DNA of 32,934 bases, from positions 1-32,934 of the forward strand of contig JBELHO010000036.1 in assembly GCA_042091375.1 (NCBI GenBank), read 5' to 3'. Below are positions 24,198-31,905 of the stretch, piece after piece. How positions within the stretch are numbered: position 1 is the stretch's first letter; every line of letters starts with the position of its first letter. Below the pieces are notes generated by a model that saw nothing but the letters and a program-made list of their open reading frames with translations, was not told where the DNA came from and did not search any database. A program made the position numbers and the translations under genes. This DNA is from JBELHO01 sp042091375 (GTDB taxonomy: Bacteria > Pseudomonadota > Gammaproteobacteria > Enterobacterales > Alteromonadaceae).

Positions 24198-25610
24198 TTA
24201 TAAGACATGCTTACTGATTTTTTTGGAGCCAAACCAAGCAATACAAAAAGCAATAATAAAAGGCAGCACTCTTTCCAACACATCACCGGGAGGTGCTGGG
24301 AATAGACTGAAAATCACAGTCAAAATAAAACCGGCTGAGATCGAGGCGATAATCATTTTTCCGTCAATACAACGAGACATTAATTTAATGATCACCACAG
24401 GCCCAAAAGCGGCTCCTAAAGCATTCCAGGCAAACAATACCCGAGAAAAAATATCTTGTGGTGCATATATTGCCAGCGACATGGCGATAATACACATCAC
24501 AACCACGGTATACCTCGATAGGGTTAAACTCGGTTTGGTTTTAGTCGAGCGCAGGTCATAGCAAACTGCACTAGCGGCAACCAATAGTTGGCTATCAGCG
24601 GTGGACATTATTGCTGACAGGGTTGCTGCGACCACAATACCTGCTAACACAGGTGGAAAAACTTGTTGTGATAAGTTAACCAAGGCACTTTCACCATCGA
24701 CGGGCGTGGCCAGTAACACTTTGGCGCTCCAGCCGACAATTAGCATAGAAACAAAAATAATAGCTGACCAACCGATACCGATATATTTTCCTTGTTTTAC
24801 CGCTTTATCGTCTTTTAATGCCATAAGGCGGTTAACCACATGGGGCTGACCGGGGTTACCTAAACCAATACCAAGGGTACCCAATAGAAAAAATAGCACA
24901 TAAATGCCTTGATATTCACCAAACCAAGATAGCTGAGTAGTGTTGTATACCAATTGCATTTTTTGCCATAGAGCCACTGGGCCTCCAAGCACAAATAGCG
25001 CTGCGATTGGCAACATAATAGCTGTTGCCACCATTAATATACCTTGCAAGGTGTCGGTAATACTAACCGCCCAAAAACCGCCTAACAGGGTATAAATTAA
25101 AATAATTGCCGTACCTATGACAATGCTGATGTTGGCATTGAGATCAAAGGTTTCACTGAACATACCGCCTGCCGCTTGAAATTGTGCGGCAATATAAAAA
25201 GCAAATGAGACAATAATACACAGCGAACAAACCCATAAAATTACAGTGCGATATGATGTACTGTCTTGGGCAATGAAATCGCTTAAAGTAACGCTTTGAT
25301 GAAGTCTTGCTTGTTTAGCAATACGCGGAGCCAGCCATAACCAATTAAAGCTGTAGCCAAGAATGACAGAAGGTACAATCCAAATTGCCGATAAGCCCAA
25401 GACATAGGCTGCACCACTCATACCCAATAAAGACCAAGCTGAAGAAGCGCTTGCGGCGGCACTGATGGCGGCGACCCATGGGCCCAATTTGCGCCCAGCA
25501 ATAAAATAATCTTCGGTGCTGACATTGCGTTTGTGACACCAAAGACCAATAGCAATTAAGGTGATTTTATAAATGACTAAAGTGGCGAGTACCGTTGCTT
25601 GATAATCCAT
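24198..25610 (-). CDS. Sodium:solute symporter (SSS family, PutP-like)
   Basis: A 470-aa inner-membrane protein with about 13 hydrophobic segments. Features shared with the sodium/proline symporter group are DYFIAGRKLGPWVAA near the N-terminus, WAVSITDTLQGILM in the middle and GLGNPGQPHVVNRLMA later, plus STADSQLLVAASAV. It should import a small organic solute with sodium; the substrate is not clear. A longer frame begins at 25703, but its extra 31 residues are Thr/Lys-rich and come from an A-rich leader; ATG 25610, with AAGAAAG before it, gives the usual SSS N-terminus. It is upstream of, and on the same strand as, the c-di-GMP regulator, 239 bp apart, probably with separate promoters. Confidence 0.9.
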   Translation of the reverse strand: MDYQATVLATLVIYKITLIAIGLWCHKRNVSTEDYFIAGRKLGPWVAAISAAASASSAWSLLGMSGAAYVLGLSAIWIVPSVILGYSFNWLWLAPRIAKQARLHQSVTLSDFIAQDSTSYRTVILWVCSLCIIVSFAFYIAAQFQAAGGMFSETFDLNANISIVIGTAIILIYTLLGGFWAVSITDTLQGILMVATAIMLPIAALFVLGGPVALWQKMQLVYNTTQLSWFGEYQGIYVLFFLLGTLGIGLGNPGQPHVVNRLMALKDDKAVKQGKYIGIGWSAIIFVSMLIVGWSAKVLLATPVDGESALVNLSQQVFPPVLAGIVVAATLSAIMSTADSQLLVAASAVCYDLRSTKTKPSLTLSRYTVVVMCIIAMSLAIYAPQDIFSRVLFAWNALGAAFGPVVIIKLMSRCIDGKMIIASISAGFILTVIFSLFPAPPGDVLERVLPFIIAFCIAWFGSKKISKHVL

Positions 25611-25618
25611 GGTTAACT

Positions 25619-25742
25619 TTCTTATTGTTGTTGTTTTAGTTTTTGTTTTAGCTGTTATTTTTGTTGATATTTTTATTGTTATATTTGTTGCTATAAATAG
25701 CAATAATTGTATGTGTGATTGCTGTTTTATATTTGTTTAAGC
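25619..25742 (-). repeat. Low-complexity A-rich leader of the symporter gene
   Basis: On the symporter's coding strand this stretch is nearly all A, C and T, with recurring AACAA and AAAAC steps and few Gs, so the mRNA leader would be unstructured. Such leaders favour ribosome loading and can bind Hfq or sRNAs. No promoter could be fixed within it. Confidence 0.4.
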
Positions 25743-25810
25743 ACAAATTCAAACACACCATACTCTGTTATTGCAGTGAGGTATAGCTATAGCTATTATA
25801 AGTCAGCAGG

Positions 25811-26287
25811 TTAGCCCAACTTATGGTTGCTGTCATATTTAACAGGCGTGTCGTAAATAAATACCCGCAAGTCAGCTTTTCTTGTCAGATATCGATGAAA
25901 ACGCAGTGACAATTGCTCATTAAGATAGGTGTTTATCTGCTTTTGCGGTACTTTTTTAAATTGCTTAGCCAGATAAAATGCCGACATAGCATTTGCCGCA
26001 AAGCAAACTAAAGGGCTGTGTTGGGATTGTGCATAAGCCAATAATGCTGTTGCCAAACCCAAATTTTGCTGAGCTTTTGCTGTCACTAATCCATGTAAAA
26101 AATATTGGCTCTCGTGGTGCTCTACTTGCGAGACGATCACTGCGGCAACAATTTGGGTGTTTTTACTAATATAGTACCAGTGATCACCGCCAATAAAGCC
26201 AGCGCTGTAATGCTGATTTTTATAGAAGCGCAATAGCTTTTTTTTATCGGCTTTTAAACCGAGTTGACAAATATAAGGTTGTTGCAA
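25811..26287 (-). CDS. GNAT-like acetyltransferase domain protein
   Basis: A 158-aa protein resembling GNAT N-acyltransferases. Strands around IVAAVIVSQVEHHESQYFLH lead to an acetyl-CoA-binding motif A-like segment, HGLVTAKAQQNLGLATALLA (about 75-94), and then VCFAANAMSAFYLAKQF, which is like motif B. The usual RxxGxG/A loop reads KAQQNLGLAT, so the motif is degenerate. The start is TTG 26287, with AGGTG seven bases before it; no ATG fits better. It stands between ilvH and the symporter on the same strand. The substrate is unknown, and the family assignment is moderate. Confidence 0.65.
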   Translation of the reverse strand: MQQPYICQLGLKADKKKLLRFYKNQHYSAGFIGGDHWYYISKNTQIVAAVIVSQVEHHESQYFLHGLVTAKAQQNLGLATALLAYAQSQHSPLVCFAANAMSAFYLAKQFKKVPQKQINTYLNEQLSLRFHRYLTRKADLRVFIYDTPVKYDSNHKLG

Positions 26288-26459
26288 ACTATTACACCTA
26301 AAGCCTATCGGTACATTGTGAATTTACAGCAAGATATCAGCACAGATTATCGATGACTATAGCAATAATTATTTATACATAGTAGATCCTCAAAGGGTCG
26401 ATGATCTAACTAATGATCCAATGAATATTGCTATAGGCTATTTTAATATTGTCGAAAAA

Positions 26460-26957
26460 TTATATGCGCATGGCTTTATCGCCACGGGCTATTCCTACAC
26501 ACCCTGAACGCACTGATTCAATAATTTCTGTTTCATGGGCTAAGGTGTTGATAAAAGCATTAATTTTATCGGCATCACCGGTGAGTTCAACAGTATAGAC
26601 TTGTTTACCCATATCAATAATCGCGCCTCTAAATATATCAGTAATGCGCTTTACTTCAGTGCGAGATTTGTCATTCATTGCCAATACTTTAATTAGGATG
26701 ATCTCGCGCTCTACATGACTGCGTTCAGTCAGATCGGTGATTTTAATCACATCAACTAATTTATTGACTTGTTTTACAATTTGCTCAAGTACTCGGTCGT
26801 CGCCACTGGTGGCAATGGTAATACGCGACAAGCTGTTATCTTCGGTTGGGGCAACAGTCAAACTTTCAATATTAAAAGCCCGTTGCGAAAATAAACCGAC
26901 TATGCGCGATAACGATCCAGGCTCGTTTTCCAATAAAATGGCTAATATTCTACGCAT
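26460..26957 (-). CDS. ilvH: Acetolactate synthase III small (regulatory) subunit
   Basis: A 165-aa ACT-domain subunit that makes the IlvI catalytic subunit sensitive to valine. The N-terminal ACT domain begins with MRRILAILLENEPGSLSRIV and contains FNIESLTVAPTEDNSLSRIT; the C-terminal half includes IFRGAIIDM and a last segment RSGCVGIARG. Length and sequence agree with IlvH. A frame from 26984 exists, but ATG 26957 gives the family N-terminus. Its A overlaps the ilvI stop in a TAATG junction, which implies translational coupling. It is under the same attenuator control as ilvI. Confidence 0.97.
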   Translation of the reverse strand: MRRILAILLENEPGSLSRIVGLFSQRAFNIESLTVAPTEDNSLSRITIATSGDDRVLEQIVKQVNKLVDVIKITDLTERSHVEREIILIKVLAMNDKSRTEVKRITDIFRGAIIDMGKQVYTVELTGDADKINAFINTLAHETEIIESVRSGCVGIARGDKAMRI

Positions 26958-28681
26958 TATGCTTTTACTCCTTCTCTTAACCACATATCATCAACACTGC
27001 CATGCTTGATTTGCATCGGGTAGACGTGCTCTTTTTCATCTACGCAGACATCGACAAACACTAAGCGATTTTTGATGGCAAAGGCTTGTGCGAGTTTACT
27101 GTCTAATTCATCTAAAGTATCAATTTGAATACCTACATGCCCATAAGCTTCAGCGACTTTGACAAAATCTGGAATAGACTCCATATATGAGGAAGAATGG
27201 CGGCCGCCATAAATCATATCTTGCCATTGACGCACCATACCCAATGAACGATTGTTAAGAGTGACAATAACGACTGCAAGATTGTATTGTAAGCACGTCG
27301 ACAGTTCTTGAATATTCATTTGAATAGAACCATCGCCGGTAATGCAAATCACATGACTGTCTGGAAAAGCCAGTTTAACCCCCATGGCCGCCGGTAAACC
27401 AAAGCCCATAGTGCCCAAGCCACCAGAGTTTATCCACTGTCTAGGTTTGGCAAACGGATAATACTGGGCAGCAAACATTTGGTGCTGACCAACATCAGAG
27501 CAAACATAAGCCTCACCAGCGGTAATTTTATACATAGATTCAATTACCCTTTGCGGTTTGATGATGTTGCCATTTTGTTGATAGCTAAAACTCTTTTTAT
27601 TGCGCCATTGCTCAATTTGCTGCCACCACGCGGCAAGTGCGGTGTTGTTTGGAGTAAAATTTATAGCGGTTAATTCATCTAATAATTGTTGAATAACCGT
27701 AGTTACTAAACCAACCACAGGAATGTGGGCATTGATGGTTTTTGAAATTGAGGTGGGATCAATATCCACATGTACTATGGTGGCATTGGGGCAAAACTTG
27801 TTAACATTATTAGTGACTCTGTCATCAAAACGAGCGCCTAATGCTAAGATCACATCGGCATTAGACATGGCTTTATTAGCCTCTAAACTGCCGTGCATAC
27901 CCAACATACCAATAAAGTTTTTATGGGTGCCTGACAATCCACCTAAGCCCATCAAGGTATTGGTACAAGGTGCATTGAGTGTTTCTACTAAAGTGGTCAA
28001 CAATTGCGAAGCATCGGATAATACAATACCACCGCCAGAATAGATCACCAGTCGCTCGGCTGAGCTGATGGCTTTTACCGCTTTGCGTATTTGTTTTACA
28101 TGGCCTTTAACCGTTGGATTATACGAGCGCATAGTCACTTGTGGATCGATGTGAAATTCGCCCTTGGCTTCAGGGATCAGCAGATCTTTGGGTAACTCAA
28201 TGACTACCGGGCCAGGACGACCTGAATTGGCCAAATAAAACGCCTTAGCAATAACTTGAGGTATATCTTCAACCCGACGACAGTTGTAGCTGTGCTTAAC
28301 GATAGGTCTAGTACAGCCGACAATATCGGTTTCTTGGAAAGCGTCGTCACCGATCAGGCTAGTAGCTACTTGTCCGGCTAACACCACCATAGGTATTGAA
28401 TCCATATAAGCGGTGGCAATACCTGTAATGCAGTTGGTTGCTCCCGGTCCTGATGTTGCCAATACCACACCAATCTCGCCGGTTGCGCGAGCGTAACCAT
28501 CAGCCATATGGGTTGCTGCTTGTTCGTGGCGAACTAAAATATGTTCAAAGGCCTGTTGTTGAAAAATAGCGTCATAGATATCAAGTACCGATCCGCCGGG
28601 GTAGCCAAATACATATTTAACGTCTAAGGCAGCTAATGCCTTAACCACCATTTCGGCACCGTTAAATAATTGTGTAGTCAT
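26957..28681 (-). CDS. ilvI: Acetolactate synthase III large (catalytic) subunit
   Basis: A 574-aa ThDP/FAD enzyme catalysing the first shared step of valine, leucine and isoleucine synthesis (acetolactate or acetohydroxybutyrate from pyruvate). It has the catalytic E53 (LVRHEQAATHMADGYARA), a ThDP motif starting GDGSIQMNIQEL and ending in NN, and the C-terminal RQWQDMIYGGRHSSSY typical of bacterial AHAS. It forms an operon with ilvH (TAATG overlap) and is preceded by a Val/Leu-rich leader peptide and terminator. IlvB- and IlvG-type large subunits are related; the paired IlvH-length subunit favours IlvI. Confidence 0.96.
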   Translation of the reverse strand: MTTQLFNGAEMVVKALAALDVKYVFGYPGGSVLDIYDAIFQQQAFEHILVRHEQAATHMADGYARATGEIGVVLATSGPGATNCITGIATAYMDSIPMVVLAGQVATSLIGDDAFQETDIVGCTRPIVKHSYNCRRVEDIPQVIAKAFYLANSGRPGPVVIELPKDLLIPEAKGEFHIDPQVTMRSYNPTVKGHVKQIRKAVKAISSAERLVIYSGGGIVLSDASQLLTTLVETLNAPCTNTLMGLGGLSGTHKNFIGMLGMHGSLEANKAMSNADVILALGARFDDRVTNNVNKFCPNATIVHVDIDPTSISKTINAHIPVVGLVTTVIQQLLDELTAINFTPNNTALAAWWQQIEQWRNKKSFSYQQNGNIIKPQRVIESMYKITAGEAYVCSDVGQHQMFAAQYYPFAKPRQWINSGGLGTMGFGLPAAMGVKLAFPDSHVICITGDGSIQMNIQELSTCLQYNLAVVIVTLNNRSLGMVRQWQDMIYGGRHSSSYMESIPDFVKVAEAYGHVGIQIDTLDELDSKLAQAFAIKNRLVFVDVCVDEKEHVYPMQIKHGSVDDMWLREGVKA

Positions 28682-28744
28682 AAAAGATCCTTTGTTGATA
28701 TTGTCAAAATGAATACCTGCACATATCAGTTTTTGTGAATAGGT

Positions 28745-28781
28745 ATAAAAAAACCCCCGGTCTTGTTCAGAGCGGGGGTTT
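28745..28781 (-). terminator. Attenuator terminator of the ilvIH operon
   Basis: On the minus strand AAACCCCCG and CGGGGGTTT (28773-28781 and 28751-28759) form a 9-bp GC-rich stem with a 13-base loop, followed by a run of Ts. It lies between the leader peptide and ilvI. The RNA segment GCGGG near the leader's end (28820-28824) can pair with CCCGC of the 5' arm (28772-28776) as a possible antiterminator. Confidence 0.92.
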
Positions 28782-28804
28782 ATCGATAATCATTGCTGTT
28801 GTTC

Positions 28805-28885
28805 TTACACGCAACACCGCCCGCGTTTTGGTTTGGTAACCACCACGACAAAGAGGACGACTTTGAGTAAAAACGTAAATTGCAT
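28805..28885 (-). CDS. Val/Leu-rich leader peptide of ilvIH
   Basis: A 26-residue frame, MQFTFLLKVVLFVVVV followed by TKPKRGRCCV, on the minus strand between the operon promoter and the terminator at 28745-28781. It has seven valines, six of them in a span of eight codons, and three leucines, but no isoleucine. This is the pattern of ivbL-like attenuation: ribosomes stalling at Val/Leu codons when charged tRNA is scarce would favour the antiterminator. The ribosome binding site is weak (AAGTAAAATAAA). The sequence logic is strong; the mechanism is taken from the well-studied ilv operons. Confidence 0.9.
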   Translation of the reverse strand: MQFTFLLKVVLFVVVVTKPKRGRCCV

Positions 28886-28928
28886 TTTATTTTACTTAAC
28901 ATTCAAGTTTAAAATTTATATGTGTCTA

Positions 28929-28957
28929 GTTTTAATCGCAAAGCGCAATGCTGTCAA
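28929..28957 (-). promoter_or_regulatory. Promoter of the ilvIH leader-operon
   Basis: A perfect -35 TTGACA (28952-28957) is followed after 17 bp by TAAAAC (28929-28934), a weak -10, about 45 bp before the leader peptide start. Confidence 0.55.
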
Positions 28958-29159
28958 TAAAAAGTTTTAACTATTGTGTTATTTGTTATAACGTTGGTGT
29001 TTGACGCTAACTATATTAATGCAAAGTCTATTAACCCAAAATATATTGACACTATTTTGTATACTTGGCTGGTTACTATTGTTTTGAGCAAGCGATATTT
29101 AAAGCCAATAAAAAGCTAATAAAAGCTAATAAAAAGCCACTATAAAGAAATCAAACACT
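28958..29159. other. Divergent ilvIH / lipoprotein intergenic region
   Basis: AT-rich region containing the promoter of the lipoprotein gene, which I could not locate. At 29104-29138 a short GCTAATAAAA unit is repeated about three times with small changes (10-11 bp period) just before the start codon; the ribosome binding site there is weak. Confidence 0.4.
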
Positions 29160-30653
29160 ATGATCATGGATAGAAAGATAACTATACACGTAAATAAACT
29201 GATATTTTTGCTGCTATTGTTAACCTCAGCTTGCAGTAAAAGTACTGTTGAGCAAGATCTTGTAAAAAGTGTAAACAGTGAGAGCAATGACAAAGGTATA
29301 ACTAGCCTTGATTTACCTAGTCTTGACTTACCTAGCCGTGACTTACCTAGCGTTGATGCACATAGCCTTAAGGTACATAGCGTCGCAAGGGCTGAATATA
29401 AAGCGAAATTACACGGCTTTTGGTTGGGGCAGAGTATTGCCAATTGGACTGGATTAATCACTGAAATGGATAAGGTTGGCACACCAGCCACCATGCCTTT
29501 TTACACCGACCAAGATTGGGGAAGCAAAGATTTACCAGCCATTTGGGGCGAAGGTGTTCCGCATAGCGATATCATTGACTTTTATTTTGTTAATGTCGGT
29601 CAACCTTGGGGAGCCGATGATGATACTGACATTGAATACATGTACCAATATTTGCACCAAGTTTATCAAACCAGTCAGTTAACAGCAGAGCAAATTCGCG
29701 ACGGTTGGCTAACACATATTTATTCTGAACAAGACGCTCCTGCTTTTAAAAAGTTTGCCGATGCACAACCAATACCCGAGAACTTCTTATGGGAGTCAAA
29801 TCAGCAAGCGCGCATACTGATGGAACAGGGTTTGTTGCCTCCGGCAACCAGTGAGCCTGAAAATAACAGTAAATACATGATGATCGACGCTCAACTCACC
29901 ACCGAATTATTTGGTTTGTTGGCACCAGTTAGAACTGATGTTGCCCTGAAGATTTCTCAATTACCGATCAGAACCTCAGCGAAATTCGAGGCGCAATGGA
30001 TCGCACAGTTTTATGTGAGTATGCATTCTTTAGCGTCGAAAGTAGATCAATCCCTTAGCTTACAACAGCAGACACTATGGTTAGCTGCACAAGCTAGAGC
30101 TGTCTTACCCGAACCGTCAACAGCAGCAAAAATGTATGATTTTATTTTCGCTGCCTATCAACAAAACCCAGATAAAAATGATTGGGAACAAACGCGTGAT
30201 GCGATTTATCAACGTTATCAACTCAACAATGCCGATGGTTATTCTTATCGCGATCCGTTTGAGGCAGGGATCAACTTTGCAGCCAGTTTAGTCAGTTTGT
30301 TTTACGGTCAGGGAGATATTGTACGCACCATAAAAATTGGTACATTGACTGGTTGGGATGCCGATAACCCAACCGCGACTTGGGGAGGGCTATTGGGTTT
30401 TATGTTAGGCAAAGAGGGCGTTGCCCAAGCTTTTGGCCAAGATAACCTGTCACAAAGCTATTGGATCCATAGAACGCGACGAAATTTTCCTGATCTTACT
30501 CCTGATCAGCAAGGTGAAGATACTTTTGATATGATGGCCGACAGAGCCATAAACATTATAGATCAGGTAGTGGTGGAACAAATGCAGGGCAGGGTGGACG
30601 TGGTCAATAACGCATGGCTGATCCCCGAAAACACAGGCAAGCTAAAACCTTAG
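29160..30653 (+). CDS. ADP-ribosylglycohydrolase-family lipoprotein
   Basis: A 497-aa protein with an N-terminal hydrophobic segment ending in a lipobox-like LTSAC (C25), so it is probably a membrane-anchored periplasmic or surface lipoprotein. Residues 49-73 form a five-residue repeat. The rest resembles the ADP-ribosylglycohydrolase (DraG/ARH) fold: HGFWLGQSIANWTGL near the start of the domain, the metal motif GADDDTDIEYMYQYL, and the second metal motif GWDADNPTATWGGLLGFMLG towards the C-terminus. Known members remove ADP-ribose or cleave related bonds; a periplasmic version suggests another N- or O-glycosidic substrate, such as an external nucleoside or sugar. It probably forms an operon with the esterase 64 bp downstream. 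It is divergent from ilvIH. Confidence 0.85.
   Translation: MIMDRKITIHVNKLIFLLLLLTSACSKSTVEQDLVKSVNSESNDKGITSLDLPSLDLPSRDLPSVDAHSLKVHSVARAEYKAKLHGFWLGQSIANWTGLITEMDKVGTPATMPFYTDQDWGSKDLPAIWGEGVPHSDIIDFYFVNVGQPWGADDDTDIEYMYQYLHQVYQTSQLTAEQIRDGWLTHIYSEQDAPAFKKFADAQPIPENFLWESNQQARILMEQGLLPPATSEPENNSKYMMIDAQLTTELFGLLAPVRTDVALKISQLPIRTSAKFEAQWIAQFYVSMHSLASKVDQSLSLQQQTLWLAAQARAVLPEPSTAAKMYDFIFAAYQQNPDKNDWEQTRDAIYQRYQLNNADGYSYRDPFEAGINFAASLVSLFYGQGDIVRTIKIGTLTGWDADNPTATWGGLLGFMLGKEGVAQAFGQDNLSQSYWIHRTRRNFPDLTPDQQGEDTFDMMADRAINIIDQVVVEQMQGRVDVVNNAWLIPENTGKLKP
29304..29378 (+). repeat. 15-bp in-frame repeat in the lipoprotein linker
   Basis: Five 15-bp units encode SLDLP, SLDLP, SRDLP, SVDAH and SLKVH. 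The first three are nearly identical (AGCCTTGATTTACCT type) and the last two have diverged. They form the flexible linker between the lipid anchor and the catalytic domain. Confidence 0.9.
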
Positions 30654-30717
30654 TGCAAGGGTAATTGAGCTGAACACCGCGCTATATAGTGGATAACTAT
30701 TTTAGATTTGGAGTGTT

Positions 30718-31677
30718 ATGAAAAACATTGTATTTATTATTGTGACATTGCTATTAATGGCAATGTTTTATGCCAATAAGGCTGAAGCTGTGATGAACAA
30801 AATTAACCCACCCTCAGTTAATAACAGCGAACAATTATTGCGACAGACTTATCAAAGTCATATCGATCAAAGTCAGCGTCAATACTTTGTATATTTACCT
30901 GCTGGATATCAAACAAACCCAGATAAAAAATGGCCTGTTATGTTGTTTTTACACGGCAACGGTGAACGCGGTAACGGCGTTGATGAGCTTGATTTTGTAT
31001 TGGCGCATGGTCCTTTATACGAAGCGTGGATACAAAAGAAACCGTTGCCTTTTATTATTATTTCACCGCAGTTGCCGATGTTTGGTTGGGATAAAAAAGG
31101 CATTGGCTATATTGATAATCGAAGTAAAGCTAATATTCCGCAACGCATACTCGAAGGTGTGCCTGAACGACCTAAGGCATTTCAAACAACAAGTGATATA
31201 GAAAGAACTCAGTCATTAACTGATATGAGTACTGTAGCGCCTTTATTGCCTCAAGGATGGGAACAAGTCGAGCAAGATTTAATTTTTATGCTAGATCAAA
31301 CGGCAAATAAATACAGAGTAGATCCCAATAAAGTGTATTTATCTGGACTGAGTTATGGCGGTTTTGGCACTTGGTATATGGCCAGTAAACACCCTGAACG
31401 ATTTGCCGCCATAGTGCCAGTAGTCGGCTGGGGACACCCGAGTTTAATGGCTCCCATTGCCGAGAATAAATTGCCTGTATGGCAGTTTGCCGGTGGCAGA
31501 GACAGCTCAATAAACATTCAATATTTTTATGCGGGTATCAATCAATTGGAGAAATTAGGCCATGACAATGTTCGCTTTACCGTGCACGAAGAGAAAGGCC
31601 ATGATACCTGGACTCGCGTCTATGCAAGTGATGATCTCTATCAATGGTTATTATCGCATCAGCGAAAAAATAATTGA
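30718..31677 (+). CDS. Secreted alpha/beta hydrolase (esterase/PHB depolymerase-like)
   Basis: A 319-aa exported hydrolase. Residues 1-24 are a signal peptide ending in AEA. The core has the oxyanion segment MLFLHGNGERG (75-85), nucleophile elbow GLSYGG (S212), acid in AGGRDSS (D262) and catalytic histidine in EKGHDTW (H295), a complete triad. The layout matches predicted peptidase/esterase proteins of the PHB-depolymerase and dienelactone hydrolase-like group. GGAG lies five bases before the ATG. It follows the glycohydrolase lipoprotein by 64 bp, so the two probably act together outside the cytoplasm, for example removing ester groups and glycosidic bonds from one substrate. The substrate is unknown. 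Confidence 0.87.
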   Translation: MKNIVFIIVTLLLMAMFYANKAEAVMNKINPPSVNNSEQLLRQTYQSHIDQSQRQYFVYLPAGYQTNPDKKWPVMLFLHGNGERGNGVDELDFVLAHGPLYEAWIQKKPLPFIIISPQLPMFGWDKKGIGYIDNRSKANIPQRILEGVPERPKAFQTTSDIERTQSLTDMSTVAPLLPQGWEQVEQDLIFMLDQTANKYRVDPNKVYLSGLSYGGFGTWYMASKHPERFAAIVPVVGWGHPSLMAPIAENKLPVWQFAGGRDSSINIQYFYAGINQLEKLGHDNVRFTVHEEKGHDTWTRVYASDDLYQWLLSHQRKNN

Positions 31678-31778
31678 GCAGCCTTTAGTTTGACTATGTG
31701 CTTGTGTATTTCACTAACCGCTGTGTTGTACACAAGCTATTTTACCGATGAACTAGTTTTCACAGAAGCCCTAGTTTG

Positions 31779-31888
31779 CAAAGCAGAGCTAATTTTCAAA
31801 GCAGAGCTAGTTCCCCTATTTTAATCAACAACAGTGCTAAGCCAAGCAGAGCCCAGCTAAGCAGAACCCAGTCAAGCGGGCTAGGCTG
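31779..31888. repeat. Short direct repeats between the esterase and yfbR
   Basis: CAAAGCAGAGCTA occurs at 31779-31791 and 31797-31809 (18-bp period). A related 15-bp unit, AAGCAGAGCCCAGCT, is at 31844-31858, repeated with changes at 31859-31873 and in part from 31874. All share the core AAGCAGA. The repeats lie between two convergent genes; no clear terminator was found among them. Confidence 0.75.
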
Positions 31889-31905
31889 GTTTTAAATGCC
31901 CGTAA

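Noticed and set aside
24166..24561. Plus-strand frame of 131 aa opposite the symporter
   Set aside because: It is antisense to well-supported transmembrane coding sequence, and its composition reflects the opposite strand.
25619..25703. N-terminal extension of the symporter (start at 25703)
   Set aside because: The extra residues are Thr/Lys-rich, come from low-complexity DNA and are not typical of this transporter family.
29126..29494. Minus-strand frame of 122 aa with a GKSRL repeat
   Set aside because: The repeat is the antisense image of the 15-bp linker repeat of the lipoprotein gene.
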